Assembly: GCA_900550865.1 (NCBI GenBank)
Contig: URTM01000007.1
Location: forward strand, 24,977 to 88,976
Source: an uncultured Dorea sp.
GTDB taxonomy: Bacteria; Bacillota; Clostridia; Lachnospirales; Lachnospiraceae
Direction of reading: 5' to 3'
DNA: 64,000 nucleotides
How positions within the stretch are numbered: the first letter of the stretch is position 1; every line of letters starts with the position of its first letter. A program made the position numbers and the translations under genes. The notes below the pieces were generated by a model. It had not been told where the DNA came from. It searched no databases and saw only the letters and a list, made by a program, of their open reading frames with translations. Below, piece by piece: positions 61,725 through 64,000 of this stretch.

Positions 61725-63113
61725 TCACTGGTCAGAGCCACTTTCCCCGTCCCCAATGATATGTCTTGCTACATATACACCACTTGCCGAAGCATGAGAA
61801 AGAGAATGTGTTACTCCACTTCCGTCTCCGATCACATACAGACCTTTGTGGCAGCTTTCGAGATTCTCATCAATGTCTACTTCCATATTGTAGAATTTTA
61901 CTTCCACACCGTAAAGAAGTGTGTCATCATTCGCTGTTCCAGGTGCAACTTTATCCAGCGCATAGATCATCTCCACAATACCATCCAGAATTCGTTTTGG
62001 AAGTACAAGACTTAAGTCTCCAGGTGTTGCTGATAAGGTTGGTGTTACAAGACCTTCTTCGATACGCTTCTCTGTACTTCTTCTTCCACGTACCAGATCG
62101 CCAAAACGCTGTACAATAACACCGCCGCCAAGCATGTTGGAAAGTCTTGCGATACTTTCTCCATATCCGTTACTGTCTTTGAACGGCTCAGAGAAATGCT
62201 TTGCAACCAGAAGTGCGAAGTTCGTGTTATCTGTCTTCTTCTCATCGCCTTCATAACTGTGTCCGTTTACCGTGATGATTCCGTTGGTATTTTCATTTAC
62301 AACGATTCCATTTGGATTCATACAGAATGTACGGACATTGTCTTCGAATTTCTCTGTACGGTATACGATCTTGCTTTCATAGAGTTCATCTGTCAGATGT
62401 GAGAAAATAACTGCCGGAAGCTCTACACGGACCCCGATATCTACACGGTTAGATTTGGTAGGAATCTCCAGATCCTTACATACCTTCTCCATCCACTTGC
62501 TTCCGCTTCGTCCTACAGAGACGATACATTTTTCACATTCATAACTTTCTTTTTCACATACAACTTTGTAACCATTTTCAAGCTTTTCGATCGTCTCTAC
62601 CGGTGTATCAAAGTAGAAGTCCATATGGTCTTTCATCTGGTTATACAGATTCTGAAGTACTACATAGTTGATATCTGTTCCCAGGTGACGAACCGATGCG
62701 TCCAGAAGATTCAGCTTGTTCTGCAGGCAGAGCTTTTTGAACTTGGTTCCGGCTGTCGAATAAAGCTTTGTTCCTTCTCCACCGTTCTCCATATTGATCT
62801 CATCCACATACTTCATCAATTCTACAGCCTGTTTCTTACCGATATATTCGAACAGTGTTCCACCGAAATCATTGGTAATGTTGTATTTTCCATCGGAAAA
62901 TGCTCCGGCTCCCCCGAAACCACACATGATCGAACAACGTTTACAATTGATACAGCTCTTTACTTTGTCCCCGTCAATCGGACATTTTCTCTTTTCAAGC
63001 GGGTATCCCTCTTCAAATACGGCAATCTTACATTCTGGTTTCTTTTTCATCAGCTCATACGCCGCAAAGATTCCTCCAGGACCTGCTCCGATAATGATCA
63101 CATCATAATTCAT
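61725..63113 (-). CDS. FAD-dependent dehydrogenase (COG2509 type)
   Basis: 462 residues. The N-terminal dinucleotide-binding motif is DVIIIGAGPGGIFAAYEL. A Cys-rich segment follows (CPID, CINCKRCSIMCGFGGAG, about 43-72), a hallmark of this family, which suggests an iron-sulfur or redox site. The C-terminal part has GDGSGVTHSLSHASASGV. The electron acceptor and substrate are unknown. AAGGAG precedes the start, and argG begins 502 bp away in the opposite direction. Confidence 0.88.
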   Translation of the reverse strand: MNYDVIIIGAGPGGIFAAYELMKKKPECKIAVFEEGYPLEKRKCPIDGDKVKSCINCKRCSIMCGFGGAGAFSDGKYNITNDFGGTLFEYIGKKQAVELMKYVDEINMENGGEGTKLYSTAGTKFKKLCLQNKLNLLDASVRHLGTDINYVVLQNLYNQMKDHMDFYFDTPVETIEKLENGYKVVCEKESYECEKCIVSVGRSGSKWMEKVCKDLEIPTKSNRVDIGVRVELPAVIFSHLTDELYESKIVYRTEKFEDNVRTFCMNPNGIVVNENTNGIITVNGHSYEGDEKKTDNTNFALLVAKHFSEPFKDSNGYGESIARLSNMLGGGVIVQRFGDLVRGRRSTEKRIEEGLVTPTLSATPGDLSLVLPKRILDGIVEMIYALDKVAPGTANDDTLLYGVEVKFYNMEVDIDENLESCHKGLYVIGDGSGVTHSLSHASASGVYVARHIIGDGESGSDQ

Positions 63114-63615
63114 AAGTATCTTCTCCTTCTCATGACATATATATAAGCCCTTCTACCGGCTTTATTTTTGTATTTCATACGTTATTATCCATCTGAAAAA
63201 CAACTGTCTTTTCGTATTGTTAAAATCTTTCTGACTTTGCATCTTTATTTTCTCGCAATGTGCCGGATATATTCTACGTTGACATCAGCATTTCGTCAAG
63301 CATTTTTTCACAGATTTTCCGATATTATTCATAACATATGCTAATGTTTTTCCATAAATATGAACCCACTTATTTCCGCCTCGTTTATTTATGCATTATT
63401 CTATCCATTTTATGCAGTTTTTTGTATATTTCTTAATTTTTTTACTTTTTTATCATTTTTTCTTGCATATTTATAAAATCAGGTGTATAGTATTCCATGC
63501 AGTCAGAAATGCAGGCCAATAATTCAAAAGAAAGACTTGACTTTTCCGGCTGCATACGAGAAGATTATTTTAAAGCGATTGATAAAACTATATTTCATGT
63601 AGGAGGATATATAAG
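63114..63615. other. 502-bp divergent region between the FAD dehydrogenase and argG
   Basis: The argG promoter/operator lies at 63463-63497. A small hairpin AAGCC-N8-GGCTT (about 63147-63164) stands just before the dehydrogenase start. The rest is AT-rich (T-rich near 63410-63460), with no convincing reading frame. Confidence 0.6.
63463..63497 (+). promoter_or_regulatory. argG promoter with ARG-box-like sites
   Basis: TTGCAT (63463-63468), a 17-bp spacer and TATAGT (63486-63491). Box 1 is TGCATATTTATAAA (63464-63477) and box 2 TGTATAGTATTCCA (63484-63497), starts exactly 20 bp apart. The -35 hexamer is identical to that of argC and the spacing the same. The predicted leader before argG is about 118 nt. 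Confidence 0.7.
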
Positions 63616-64000
63616 ATGAAAGAAAAAGTTGTATTAGCATACTCAGGTGGTCTTGATACCACAGCAATTATCCCATGGCTGAAGGAGACATTTAACTACG
63701 ATGTTATCTGCTGCTGTATCGACTGCGGACAGGGAGAAGAACTCGACGGGCTGGAAGAAAGAGCAAAGCTTTCCGGTGCAGCCAAGTTATATATCGAAGA
63801 TATCGTAGATGATTTCGCTGATAACTACATCGTACCTTGCGTTCAGGCACATGCCGTATACGAAGATGAATATCTTCTGGGAACTTCTATGGCCCGTCCT
63901 GCAATTGCAAAACGTCTCGTAGAGATTGCACGTAAAGAAAATGCTGTTGCTATCTGCCACGGTGCTACAGGTAAAGGTAATGACCAGATCCGTTTCGAAC
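63616..64000 (+). CDS. argG: Argininosuccinate synthase, 5' part
   Basis: The first 128 codons are visible; the gene runs off the right edge. The N-terminus KEKVVLAYSGGLDTTAI contains the ATP pyrophosphatase motif SGGLDT, and the segments LLGTSMARPAIAK and CHGATGKGNDQIRFE are typical of ArgG. It joins citrulline and aspartate with ATP. AGGAGG lies 9 bp before the ATG at 63616. It is divergent from the FAD dehydrogenase; argH probably follows outside the window. Confidence 0.95.
   Translation, partial: MKEKVVLAYSGGLDTTAIIPWLKETFNYDVICCCIDCGQGEELDGLEERAKLSGAAKLYIEDIVDDFADNYIVPCVQAHAVYEDEYLLGTSMARPAIAKRLVEIARKENAVAICHGATGKGNDQIRFE

Overview
This window looks like the chromosome of a low-to-mid GC, anaerobic, probably spore-forming Firmicute of the family Lachnospiraceae (Dorea/Ruminococcus/Blautia-like). 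The reasons are PolC, a GatD-MurT pair, DUF1385 and DUF4364 proteins, the rho-rpmE-DUF1385-prmC-prfA gene order, a GerMN lipoprotein, and an oxygen-sensitive indolepyruvate:ferredoxin oxidoreductase. Nearly all genes lie on the minus strand; plus-strand genes occur only at about 3.0, 13.9, 27.1, 40.7-43.3 and 63.6 kb. I see no rRNA, tRNA, CRISPR array, prophage or intact insertion sequence.

Layout. 0-8.6 kb: an ABC exporter pair with a TetR regulator and a 24-bp palindromic operator; a lone lipoprotein substrate-binding protein; a CarD-like regulator; a condensation-like/DUF6320 membrane protein with an alpha/beta hydrolase; DUF975. 8.6-13.7 kb: ABC-F ATPase, purine permease, PTS enzyme I. 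13.8-20.4 kb: cold-shock protein, SseB, an aromatic 2-oxoacid module (iorA-iorB-paaK-ACT), a flavin-binding protein and a YtqB-type methyltransferase. 20.4-26 kb: polC and ispG. 26-30.5 kb: small unknown proteins, an XRE regulator, gatD-murT and a sugar kinase. 30.9-35.7 kb: DAHP synthase, a small exporter, hisC, an aminotransferase and a DUF2156 protein. 35.8-40.4 kb: the prfA-prmC-DUF1385-rpmE-rho block. 40.7-43.3 kb (plus): malic enzyme, a TIGR01212 radical SAM protein and DUF4364. 43.5-54.1 kb: hemW-lepA-holA-comEC, a GerMN lipoprotein, a two-component pair, a ComEA-like SLBB-HhH lipoprotein and a small DMT transporter. 54.3-59.3 kb: argC-GNAT-argJ-argB-argD. 59.8-61.5 kb: an FtsW-like protein with its PadR regulator. 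61.7-63.1 kb: an FAD dehydrogenase. 63.6 kb to the edge: 5' part of argG.

The strongest signals beyond ordinary genes are in non-coding DNA. (1) A 292-bp long-hairpin element (59506-59797) has arms with 20-, 31- and 31/35-bp matches, and its outer arm contains the stop codon of the FtsW-like gene. (2) A 123-bp hairpin (43329-43451) sits between convergent genes. (3) argC and argG share a promoter/operator layout, TTGCAT-N17-TATA(A/G)T with paired ARG-box-like sites 20-21 bp apart. (4) Three operator-like repeats with an exact 20-bp period precede padR. (5) A 14-bp hairpin encloses the ribosome binding site and start codon of the DMT transporter. Two gene-level observations also stand out: a response regulator-kinase-GerMN lipoprotein triad resembling actinobacterial MtrA-MtrB-LpqB, and an FtsW/RodA-type protein carrying an N-terminal helical prefix and controlled by PadR.

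All assignments come from reading sequence and recalling families; no database search was run.
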